A stretch of DNA of 64,000 nt from Embleya scabrispora DSM 41855 (lineage in GTDB: Bacteria; Actinomycetota; Actinomycetes; Streptomycetales; Streptomycetaceae), in contig NZ_KB889730.1 of assembly GCF_000372745.1 (NCBI RefSeq), forward strand, positions 124,131 through 188,130, written 5' to 3'. The notes under the pieces are model-generated. The model was not told the DNA's origin. It saw only the letters and a list, made by a program, of their open reading frames with translations, and did not search any database. Numbering within the stretch: position 1 is the first letter of the stretch; the number at the start of each line of letters is the position of its first letter. Position numbers and translations under genes: made by a program. This document shows positions 57,014-64,000 of this stretch, piece after piece.

Positions 57014-57051
57014 GGGCCGCCGGTTCGAGTGCGGCGGCGCTGCTCGCGCAC

Positions 57052-57065
57052 GTTTCACGTGAAAC
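57052..57065. other. parS: parS site, second of a close pair
   Basis: Perfect GTTTCACGTGAAAC, spaced 52 bp centre to centre from the preceding site (about five helical turns), so both face the same side of the duplex. Confidence 0.93.
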
Positions 57066-57085
57066 GTGGCAGCCATGGAGGGCCG

Positions 57086-57319
57086 ATGAGGTCGATGCGT
57101 TGGGTCGTCGCGGGTCTGGGAGTGGGTGTCGTCGGCGGATTCGTCGGCGGGTTGCTCGGCGAGTTGCCGCGTTCCCGAATGCCGGGCACCGCGCCGTGGA
57201 CGCCCGATGGGCCCGCGATTCCGGTCCATGCGCTGCCGCGGGGCTCACGCCGGCCGGTGGATCGGGTCTTACTCGACGAGCCGGCACTCGCTCGGGCGAG
57301 GGCCGATCGACTCAGGTGA
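57086..57319 (+). CDS. Small putative membrane/secreted protein
   Basis: A 77-residue frame. It begins MRSMRWVVAGLGVGVVGGFVGGLLG, quoted here only as a Gly/Val-rich helix at 6-25, then a polar Pro/Arg tail. GGAGGG is three bases before ATG 57086. Its end overlaps the convergent amidase gene by eight bases. No family recognised; it may not be a gene. Confidence 0.4.
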   Translation: MRSMRWVVAGLGVGVVGGFVGGLLGELPRSRMPGTAPWTPDGPAIPVHALPRGSRRPVDRVLLDEPALARARADRLR

Positions 57320-58490
57320 AGACGGGCAGCCGCAGCATGCCCGTGGGCACGTCCTCGTCCGGCGGCAGGTAGAGCCGCTGGAGGGCCACCACGATCGACT
57401 CGGCGGCGTGGTCGCGGAATTCCGAGCCGGCCAGTCGGGCCGCGTCCTCCGCGTTGGTGAGGTAGCCCAGCTCGATCCGCACGGCGGGCATGCGCGTACG
57501 CCGGAGCAGCGTCCACGCCTTGCCGTGGGTCCGACCGTCGACCAGGCCCGTGCGCGCCACCAGTTCGCGCTGGACCAGGCTCGCGAAGTGCTCTCCGGTC
57601 GGCGAGCGTCGCCCGTACCGGTCGCTGCCGCTGCCGTAGTAGTAGCTGGATACGCCGCTTGCCCGCGGGCTTTGATTGCGGTCCGCGTGCAGTGATATCA
57701 CCAGGTCCGCGTCGGTGGCATTGGCGAAGGCCGCGCGGTCCTCCTCGCCGACGCCGTCGGAGTCCAGACCTCGGGTGAGGTACGCCTGGACGCCCAGGGC
57801 GGACAGCCGACCCTCCAGCCGCCGGGCGAGGTCCCACACCACCTCGGCCTCGGTCAGCCCGTGTGCCACCACGCCCTGGTCCGTGCCGCCGTGGCCCGGG
57901 TCGATCACCACGGTCTTGCCGGCCAGTGAAGGACCGGAGCGGTGCAGCAGTTCGGACTCGCGCATCGCGTGCGGCTGACCGCCGACGACCGTGCGCGCGA
58001 GCCGGTCGAGGGCTCGGAACGTGGCCGGTCCACACGTGCCGTCCGTGCCGAGCCCGTAGTTGCGCTGGAATTCGCGCAGTGCGCGCTCGGTGGCCGGGCC
58101 CAGGATGCCGTCCACCCGGCCGCAGTCGAAGCCCATGTCGAGCAGCCGCTGCTGGAGGGTGGCCACGTCGTCCCCGACCGTCGGGTGACCGATCGAGTAG
58201 GACAGCATGCGGTCGCCGAGGCGCCATCGTGCCTCGTCGAGGTGACGGTAGGTCTCCGGGCCGACGATGCCGTCCACGGTCATCGCGCGCTGCTGCTGGA
58301 AATGCCGGACGGCGAGGTCCACGGAGTCGTCGAACACCGCGTCCGCGTAGCCGCCGTGGCCGTCCCCGTCGCCGCTGCCGGCGACGGTATGGGCACCGGC
58401 GGGCAGGAGGCCGAGCAGCACCAGTTTGGACCTGATCTCGGCCACTGCGGGGCCGGTGTCACCGCGTCGGTACCGCCGCTGCATGGTCAT
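57312..58490 (-). CDS. N-acetylmuramoyl-L-alanine amidase with two peptidoglycan-binding domains
   Basis: A 392-residue enzyme. Two PG_binding_1 domains: about 5-85 (AVRHFQQQRAMTVDGIVGPETY) and 95-160 (LREFQRNYGLGTDGTCGPATF). The Amidase_3 zinc domain has VIDPGHGGTD (His), and late ISLHADRNQ (His) and RIELGYLTNAED with the catalytic Glu. No signal peptide is visible, which is usual for this homologue beside trxA in actinobacteria, so export is unclear. ATG at 58490 with GGGAGGA upstream. Confidence 0.9.
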   Translation of the reverse strand: MTMQRRYRRGDTGPAVAEIRSKLVLLGLLPAGAHTVAGSGDGDGHGGYADAVFDDSVDLAVRHFQQQRAMTVDGIVGPETYRHLDEARWRLGDRMLSYSIGHPTVGDDVATLQQRLLDMGFDCGRVDGILGPATERALREFQRNYGLGTDGTCGPATFRALDRLARTVVGGQPHAMRESELLHRSGPSLAGKTVVIDPGHGGTDQGVVAHGLTEAEVVWDLARRLEGRLSALGVQAYLTRGLDSDGVGEEDRAAFANATDADLVISLHADRNQSPRASGVSSYYYGSGSDRYGRRSPTGEHFASLVQRELVARTGLVDGRTHGKAWTLLRRTRMPAVRIELGYLTNAEDAARLAGSEFRDHAAESIVVALQRLYLPPDEDVPTGMLRLPVFT

Positions 58491-58649
58491 GGAAAGAAGT
58501 CCTCCCGAGTTTTGACGCAACACTCGATCGTACGCGCGCATTCGCCCGTTCCCGTACCGGAGCGGGGCTCTCGGGGACCGGATTCCGGCCCGAGCGGGTG
58601 ATCCGCCGCCCTGGGCCGCCCGCCGGTCGTCGGTACGCCCTGACACGCG

Positions 58650-58685
58650 CGAAGGGCGCTTCCCGGTTCCGGGAAGCGCCCTTCG
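58650..58685 (-). terminator. Terminator after trxA
   Basis: A 17-bp perfect stem (CGAAGGGCGCTTCCCGG and its complement) around TT, 34 bp past the trxA stop. Confidence 0.85.
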
Positions 58686-58719
58686 GGTGCCCGTGGCACG
58701 CCGTGTCGATCGCGTCGAC

Positions 58720-59046
58720 TCAGACGTACTCGGCGAGCTCCTTGAGGAGCAGCGACTTGGGCTTCGCACCGACGATCGTCTTGACGATCTCGCCGCCCTT
58801 GAAGACGTGCAGGGTCGGGATCGACATCACGCCGTAGCGGGTGGTGATCTCCGGGTTCTGGTCGATGTTGAGCTTCGCGACGGTGAGCTTGTCACCGTTC
58901 TCGTCCGCGATCTGCTCGAGCGCCGGGGCGATCTGGCGGCACGGGCCGCACCACTCGGCCCAGAAGTCGACGAGCACTGCCTTGTCGCTCATCAGGACGT
59001 CGGTGTCGAAGGTCTTGTCGGTGACGGTGACGGTGGCCCCGGCCAT
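58720..59046 (-). CDS. trxA: Thioredoxin
   Basis: A 108-residue disulfide reductase. WCGPC active site at 32-36 ([15 protein letters not shown]) and the cis-Pro loop [14 protein letters not shown] at 59046 gives [13 protein letters not shown]. It follows trxB by 49 bp, its reductase. Confidence 0.97.
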   Translation of the reverse strand: MAGATVTVTDKTFDTDVLMSDKAVLVDFWAEWCGPCRQIAPALEQIADENGDKLTVAKLNIDQNPEITTRYGVMSIPTLHVFKGGEIVKTIVGAKPKSLLLKELAEYV

Positions 59047-59095
59047 GGTTGCTCCTCGGTGTGCTCGGGTGGAAGGAAGTAGGGACGAGTGTGGG

Positions 59096-60043
59096 TCAGG
59101 CGCCCGTGCCGTCGGCGAGCGAGGCGAGGTAGCGCTCGGCGTCGAGCGCGGCGGCGCAACCGGTGCCGGCCGCAGTGATCGCCTGCCGGTAGGTGTGGTC
59201 CACGACATCGCCCGCCGCGAAGACGCCGGTGAGGTTGGTGTGCGTGGTCGGGGCGGCGACCTTGATGTAGCCCTCGGCGTCCAGCTCGATCTGGTCCCCC
59301 AGCAGCTCGGTGCGCGGGTCGTGGCCGACCGCGATGAACAGGCCGGTCACCGCCAGGTCGCGCAGGTCGCCGGTGACGGTGTCGCGCAGCTTGACGCCGG
59401 TGAGCTTGCCGTCGCCCACGATCTCGGCGACCTCGCTGTTCCACGCGAACGAGATCTTCTCGTCGGCGAACGCGCGATGCTGCATCGCCTTGCTCGCGCG
59501 CAGCTCGTCCCGACGGTGGATGACGGTCACCGAGCGGGCGAAGCGGGACAGGAACGTGGCCTCCTCGATCGCCGAGTCGCCACCGCCGACCACCGCGATG
59601 TCCTGGTCCCGGAAGAAGAAGCCGTCGCAGGTGGCACACCAGGAGACACCCCGGCCGGAGAGCGCGTCCTCGTTCGGGAGATTGAGCTTGCGGTACGCGG
59701 ACCCGGTCGCCAGGATCACCGTGTGTGCCTTGTGCACGGTGCCCGCGCCGTCGGTGACGGTCTTGACGTCGCCCGTGAGGTCGACGGCCACGACATCGTC
59801 CGGAATCAGCTCGGCGCCGAAGCGCTCGGCCTGCTTGCGCATGTTGTCCATCAGATCCGGACCCATGATGCCGTCCGGCCAGCCGGGGAAGTTCTCGACC
59901 TCGGTGGTGTTCATCAGCGCGCCGCCCGCAGTGACGGCGCCTTCGAAGACCAGCGGCTTCAGGTCCGCGCGTGCTGCGTAGACGGCGGCCGTGTACCCGG
60001 TCGGACCCGATCCGATGATGATCACGTTGCGGACGTCGCTCAC
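59096..60043 (-). CDS. trxB: Thioredoxin-disulfide reductase
   Basis: A 315-residue FAD/NADPH enzyme that reduces thioredoxin. FAD motif [18 protein letters not shown], redox centre WCATCDG (CATC), NADPH motif [12 protein letters not shown] and the FAD-closing [18 protein letters not shown] at 60043 with GGAAAGG at proper distance gives [11 protein letters not shown]. In streptomycetes trxBA follow the sigma/anti-sigma genes, as here. Confidence 0.96.
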   Translation of the reverse strand: MSDVRNVIIIGSGPTGYTAAVYAARADLKPLVFEGAVTAGGALMNTTEVENFPGWPDGIMGPDLMDNMRKQAERFGAELIPDDVVAVDLTGDVKTVTDGAGTVHKAHTVILATGSAYRKLNLPNEDALSGRGVSWCATCDGFFFRDQDIAVVGGGDSAIEEATFLSRFARSVTVIHRRDELRASKAMQHRAFADEKISFAWNSEVAEIVGDGKLTGVKLRDTVTGDLRDLAVTGLFIAVGHDPRTELLGDQIELDAEGYIKVAAPTTHTNLTGVFAAGDVVDHTYRQAITAAGTGCAAALDAERYLASLADGTGA

Positions 60044-60210
60044 GCTGAGCCTTTCCTGGTTCCTTGTCGAGCCTCGTGCCGGTGACCCGGCGTCGGCTGT
60101 GCGGGTCTGCGAGCCCCGCGCCCCGATGAGATGCGGTGTCTCGTTCGACAACGGATCCTAGGTGCGCACCATTCCCGGGTCCCAACGCCGCGAGCGCGGC
60201 GTGCCGGGGA

Positions 60211-61155
60211 TCACCCTCGGGGGACCTCGGTGCTGAGCAGTACGGCGCCCCCGAGGTCGCTCGAAGACGTCGCCGAGAGCTTCGTGGCGCAGGACGAATC
60301 CACGACGACGACCTTGACCCGGCCGGCGTTCGAACCGTTCAGGACCACCACCCACGCCGGGGTGCCGGCGTAGGTGCCGGTGTCGACGGCCAGCGCCCGG
60401 GCGGCGTCCGGGCCGACCGCGGTCGCGACGCACCCGGGCAGTTCCCGGGTCGGCTGCGCGGTGGCGCGGCGAAGCAGTTGCGCGATCTGCTGGGGCAGTC
60501 CGGCGGCGGTGTACTCCCTGGGCGCGGCGATGGACGGCTTCGTGGCGCCCGGTGCCTGCTCCTCGGCGTTCGCGCGCGGTTGGTCGCCCGCCGTGCCGGA
60601 CGGCCTGGCCGCGCCCTGGGGCTGGGATACGGCGGACTTGTCGTTGGCGGCGGAGGGACGCCCGGACGAGTCGCGGTCGTCGCCGGTGCCGACCACGACC
60701 GTGACGCCGAGGGCCACCGCGGCGACGGCGGCGGCCACGAGCAGCAGCGGACCGCGCCGGCGTCGGCGAGGGGCGGAGTCGAGTCGGACGACGTTGTGTT
60801 CGGCGACGTCGGCGGTGTCGCCGGCGCCGGCCGAGGAGACCGGGGAGGTCGGGGCGACCGGGTTCGGCAGGGCGAACAGCTCCGCGGTGGGGATTCCCAC
60901 CGAAGGCGCCTCGGCGGGTCGCGGCGGCGGGAGCGCGGCCAGCGCGAGCGCGTCGTCGATCCGCGCGATCACGTCGGCCGGCATCGGCTCGACGGGCTGT
61001 CCGCCGAGCAACTCACGGACCTCGGCGAGCGCGTCCCGGGTGTCGCGACACTCGGCGCACTCGGCGAGGTGGGCCTCCACGGCGGTCGTCCGCTCCGGCG
61101 TGAGCAATCCTTCGACGAGGTCGGACAGCACCTCGACGTCGATGTGCTCGCTCAT
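60211..61155 (-). CDS. Anti-sigma factor with zf-HC2 domain
   Basis: A 314-residue membrane protein. The zinc finger HLAECAECRD (HxxxCxxC, near residues 29-36) is followed by a linker. One helix (about 135-155, GPLLLVAAAVAAVALGVTVVV) spans the membrane. The outer part is Ser/Ala/Gln-rich with a C-terminal domain of no known fold. ATG at 61155 overlaps the sigma factor stop as ATGA, so it is the cognate partner of SigM. Confidence 0.88.
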   Translation of the reverse strand: MSEHIDVEVLSDLVEGLLTPERTTAVEAHLAECAECRDTRDALAEVRELLGGQPVEPMPADVIARIDDALALAALPPPRPAEAPSVGIPTAELFALPNPVAPTSPVSSAGAGDTADVAEHNVVRLDSAPRRRRRGPLLLVAAAVAAVALGVTVVVGTGDDRDSSGRPSAANDKSAVSQPQGAARPSGTAGDQPRANAEEQAPGATKPSIAAPREYTAAGLPQQIAQLLRRATAQPTRELPGCVATAVGPDAARALAVDTGTYAGTPAWVVVLNGSNAGRVKVVVVDSSCATKLSATSSSDLGGAVLLSTEVPRG

Positions 61156-61865
61156 CGTGTGCCACCTCCCTCCATGCTCGTGCCGCCCGTGTCGGGGGTC
61201 GGACCGCCGGCTCTCGGTCGGTCGTCCGTCGATGGGACGGATTGTCCGGCTCCGGGGTTCCCGCGCGCCGGGGACGGCCCGGGCGGTCCCGCCTCGCGCA
61301 GGTGGCGCACCAGCGGCAACAGCTTCGCGCGGCCGCGGGCGCAGCGGCTCTTGATGGTGCCCGAGGCGACCTGGAGGATTCGGGCCGCCTCGTCGACGGG
61401 GTAGCCCTCCATGTCCACCAGCACCAGCGCGGCACGCTGCTCGGCCGGCAGCGTGGCCAGCGCGGCGAGCACCGCCGCCCGGGTCTCGCCGCGGATCGCC
61501 GGGTCCTCGTGGACCGGCGCGGGCAGTCGCTGGTCGAGATCCTCGGGCAGCGGTACGGCCGGCCGGGCGGCCCGACGTCGGGCCCGGTCCAGGCAGGCGT
61601 TCACCACGATCCGGTGCAGCCACGTCGTGACGGCCGCGCGGCCCTCGAACCCACCCGCGGCACGGTAGGCGGATACCAGGGCGTCCTGGAGGGCGTCAGC
61701 GGCTTCCTCGCGGTCCCCCAGCGTGCGCAGGGCCACCGCCCACAGCCGGTCGCGGTGCCGACGGACGACCTCGCCGAACGCCTCGGGGTCACCGGCGCTG
61801 TGCCGGGTGAGCAGATCGGCGTCGGTGACGTCCGCGTACGCCGATCCGGTCTGCTCGGTACTCAC
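61152..61865 (-). CDS. sigM: ECF RNA polymerase sigma factor SigM-like
   Basis: A 237-residue ECF sigma factor. Region 2: DRLWAVALRTLGDREEAADALQDALVSAYRA, quoted in part, with the DALQD core. Region 4: LPAEQRAALVLVDMEGYPVDEAARIL, quoted in part, and GTIKSRCARGRAKL. The C-terminal 45 residues are Pro/Gly-rich and disordered. Paired with the zf-HC2 anti-sigma factor and followed by trxBA. This is the SigM-trx order of mycobacteria and streptomycetes. Target promoters unknown. Confidence 0.88.
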   Translation of the reverse strand: MSTEQTGSAYADVTDADLLTRHSAGDPEAFGEVVRRHRDRLWAVALRTLGDREEAADALQDALVSAYRAAGGFEGRAAVTTWLHRIVVNACLDRARRRAARPAVPLPEDLDQRLPAPVHEDPAIRGETRAAVLAALATLPAEQRAALVLVDMEGYPVDEAARILQVASGTIKSRCARGRAKLLPLVRHLREAGPPGPSPARGNPGAGQSVPSTDDRPRAGGPTPDTGGTSMEGGGTR

Positions 61866-61950
61866 CGCCTACCTCCCCTGGGCCCGGGGTCATCCTGGCA
61901 TGCGCCGCGGGGCGGTTGGAGAGGGGTTCGCCTCGACTGCTCGGACGGGG

Positions 61951-64000
61951 TCAGTCGAGGGTGGTGAAGGTGACCTCGCGCCAGGCGTTCTGATAGCCGG
62001 CGTTGTAGATCTGGTAGTCGCCGATGCTCGAGTCGACCTTGGGCATCGCCGTCATGACCAGCAGGACGTACTGCGCTCGGACGGGCTTGCCGACGGCGTC
62101 GACCTTCAACTCGGTGCCGTTCGTGGTGTTCTCGCCGACCTTGACTTTGAAGGCGCCCTCGGAAGTCGGCATCGACTTCGCGTCGGGCGCCGCCATCAGC
62201 TTGATGTCCGTGTGGGGACCGCCGGCGCCGAGGGTGATCACGGCACTGCGCAGCTCACGCACTTCACCGAGGTCGTAGACGATTCCGTAACCCTTGCGGT
62301 TGTACGTGATCTCCGGGCCGTCGATCATGTAGTTCGTGCGCCAGTACGTCGAGGGGTTGCGGTCGAAGGTCGACTTGACAGCCTCCGGTTGAATCGGCGA
62401 ACCGCCGCCGATGGAGATCTCCTTGCCGCCGATCGGCGGCTTGGAGACCGGTGTCGGGGCGACCGTACTCGGCGCCGCGCTCGGCGACTTGCCGTCCCCC
62501 TGTCGCGTCAACGGGCCTTCCTTCTCCTCTCCATCCCCCACGTGGCTGGCCACCTGCCACGTCACCAACACGATCGCGAGGACCACGAGCACCGCGACCG
62601 TGCCCTTGACCGTGGCGCCGAACCGGCCGCCCAGCGGCGGCGGTACGACCGGTGGGCGGACGGAGCCGTTCGAGCCGCCGCCGGTGTAGCCGGTCGACGT
62701 GTAGACCGTCCGGGTCGGCGTCGGCGTGTAGACGGGGTACTCGTCCTGCTCCGGGCCACCGACGAACTCGCCCTGCTCGGGCGGATGGATCTCCGGGATC
62801 GCGCCGATCGCCGCGGACAGTTCGCCCGGTGTCCCGAACGCCGGTTCGTGCTTGACCTCGTGGCCCAGCGCGCGCATCGCCAGCGCGGCCAGCGTGTCGT
62901 CCACACCGGCTCGGATCTGGCCGGGTGCGCACAGCTTGCCACCGGTGAACGGTGCTGCCTGTAGGCCGTATTCGGTGCCCTCGACCCAACGCCGGGTCAG
63001 CGCCGCGTACATCAGCCTGCCGACCGCGTGCGTGTCGTCGCGAGCCGCGTCGGTGGAGTCGTGGCCGTACAGGGCCGCCTCGACCGCGAGACCGACGATC
63101 TTGTACTGGCCGGTGTGCATGCGCAGCACGTTCTCCGGCGTCAGGCGCAGGTGCGACAGGCCGGCCCGATGCGCGACGGACATCGCCTGGGCGACCGCGC
63201 GGGAGAGTTCGTACACCTCGTGTGGCGGCAGCGGCGCGCTCTCGAAGACCTTGGTGAGGTTGTCCGCGTCGGGTAGCCACTCCTTCACCACGTAGATCAG
63301 GCCGTCCTGTTCGGCACAGTCGAGGACCTGGACGAAGCGCGGGTCGCCCATCAGCGCGGCGGCGCGGGCCGCGGCGATCACGGCCCTGCCGTGCTCCCCG
63401 CCGGCGGGGACGATGTGCACGCCCACGGCGCGCCGAAGCTTCTCGTCGACGGCGCGCCAGGTCTCGCTGCGGCCGTTCTGCGACAGGCGGTGTTCGAGCC
63501 GGTAGCGGTCGGCCAATCGGGTGCCGCGGTTGACCCGCGGCGGCGCGGGTTCCGCGGCGGGCGTCGGCTCGACCGGTTCGACCGCGGCGGCCTCGGGTGC
63601 GGCCGGCTCGGGCTCGCTCGCCGTGCCGGGCCGGGCGGTGGCCTCGGCGGGCTTGGTCCGCTTCGCCCGCTTGTGCGTTACCGGTTCGTCCTCCGCGGAC
63701 GCGGACTCGGTGGATGCGTCCTCGGCCGACGCGGGCTCTGCGGGCACGACTTCGGTGGCGGGGACCCGGGTGGGCGCGGCATCCGCGATCTCGGCCGCCG
63801 AATCGCCGTTCGCGGAGCCGTTGTTCGCCGCGTCGCCGGTCACGGACCCGCCGGCTTCATCGGCTGCGGCGGAGGTTTCGGATCCGACTTCTTCACCCGC
63901 GTCGGGTTCGGGTTCCGTACCGACGGGCAGAACCGTGGTGGTACTTCCCGAGGCACCACTCCCGGAGACCTTGCCGTCCGAACCGACCGGATTGTCCGAC
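61951..64000 (-). CDS. Transmembrane pseudokinase of the MviN/MurJ-associated type (5' end outside window)
   Basis: The protein-kinase-like domain (from DRYRLEHRLSQNGRSETW) lacks the Lys (VGVHIV), the HRD Asp (HLRLTPEN) and DFG (VGLAVEA), so it is a pseudokinase. A membrane helix follows (GTVAVLVVLAIVLVTWQVA). The outer domain has FDRNPSTYWRTN and IVYDLGEVRELRSAVITLG, a discoidin (F5/8 type C)-like fold. In M. tuberculosis this unit is fused to MviN (MurJ) and binds FhaA when phosphorylated. A GTG at 63843 lacks a good ribosome site, and the frame stays open and compositionally similar to the window edge. The protein probably starts further right, as an acidic linker or a MurJ fusion. Confidence 0.85.
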   Translation of the reverse strand, partial: SDNPVGSDGKVSGSGASGSTTTVLPVGTEPEPDAGEEVGSETSAAADEAGGSVTGDAANNGSANGDSAAEIADAAPTRVPATEVVPAEPASAEDASTESASAEDEPVTHKRAKRTKPAEATARPGTASEPEPAAPEAAAVEPVEPTPAAEPAPPRVNRGTRLADRYRLEHRLSQNGRSETWRAVDEKLRRAVGVHIVPAGGEHGRAVIAAARAAALMGDPRFVQVLDCAEQDGLIYVVKEWLPDADNLTKVFESAPLPPHEVYELSRAVAQAMSVAHRAGLSHLRLTPENVLRMHTGQYKIVGLAVEAALYGHDSTDAARDDTHAVGRLMYAALTRRWVEGTEYGLQAAPFTGGKLCAPGQIRAGVDDTLAALAMRALGHEVKHEPAFGTPGELSAAIGAIPEIHPPEQGEFVGGPEQDEYPVYTPTPTRTVYTSTGYTGGGSNGSVRPPVVPPPLGGRFGATVKGTVAVLVVLAIVLVTWQVASHVGDGEEKEGPLTRQGDGKSPSAAPSTVAPTPVSKPPIGGKEISIGGGSPIQPEAVKSTFDRNPSTYWRTNYMIDGPEITYNRKGYGIVYDLGEVRELRSAVITLGAGGPHTDIKLMAAPDAKSMPTSEGAFKVKVGENTTNGTELKVDAVGKPVRAQYVLLVMTAMPKVDSSIGDYQIYNAGYQNAWREVTFTTLD

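Overview
This is a very GC-rich chromosomal window from an actinobacterium. It carries the replication-origin neighbourhood: gnd-recF-DUF721-gyrB-gyrA to the left of dnaN, then oriC, dnaA, and rpmH-rnpA-yidD-yidC-jag-rsmG-parA-parB to the right. It also carries the pstP-ftsW-pbpA-pknB growth and division operon. No pknA, three class E sortases, DUF5324, DLW-39, a very long DnaA domain II and GTG/TTG starts point to a Streptomycetaceae-type organism. That placement is inference; the genus cannot be fixed from the window.

Layout. 1-13.5 kb is mixed metabolism: a quinone oxidoreductase (cut by the left edge), a K+ channel, a molybdenum-cofactor operon (moeA, mobA-DUF6457), a SPOUT methyltransferase, a DUF5819/HTTM membrane pair, a FadD17-like acyl-CoA ligase divergent from a hotdog thioesterase, a rhodanese, a J-domain protein, a TetR regulator and a DUF2252 protein. 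13.5-22.5 kb has tRNA-Leu and the fhaA-fhaB-pstP-ftsW-pbpA-pknB operon, which couples FHA and Ser/Thr kinase signalling to wall synthesis. 22.5-30.7 kb has DLW-39, a parS inside a large palindrome, tRNA-Ala, DUF5324, ppiA, rhomboid, crgA, DUF881, three class E sortases and pabA. Relative to the gene order of Mycobacterium tuberculosis (ileT-alaT-ppiA-crgA-DUF881-trpG-pknB) this block is inverted.

30.65-37.78 kb is an accessory island between that inverted block and tRNA-Ile. It is bordered by an IS3-type transposase tail and a tyrosine-integrase tail. Inside is a leftward cluster of seven tightly packed genes, two of them small (40 and 53 codons). These encode a Zn-ribbon peptide, three unknown proteins, a GRDP-like protein with a Cys-rich tail, an APH-type kinase, and a second APH-fold protein that has lost its catalytic residues. 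Facing them is an XRE-type regulator broken by a single in-frame TAG, followed by a protein with an internally repeated motif and a caspase-like protein lacking its His/Cys dyad. This is the most novel part of the window.

37.8-58.5 kb is the replication and segregation core: DUF3566, gyrA, gyrB, DUF721, recF, gnd, dnaN, oriC with many DnaA boxes, dnaA, rpmH, rnpA, yidD, yidC, jag, rsmG, parA, parB and a peptidoglycan amidase. Four perfect and two one-mismatch parS sites flank or lie in these genes or in the DLW-39 region. 58.7-64 kb has trxA-trxB, an anti-sigma/SigM pair, and a membrane pseudokinase (MviN-associated type) whose reading frame is still open at the right edge.
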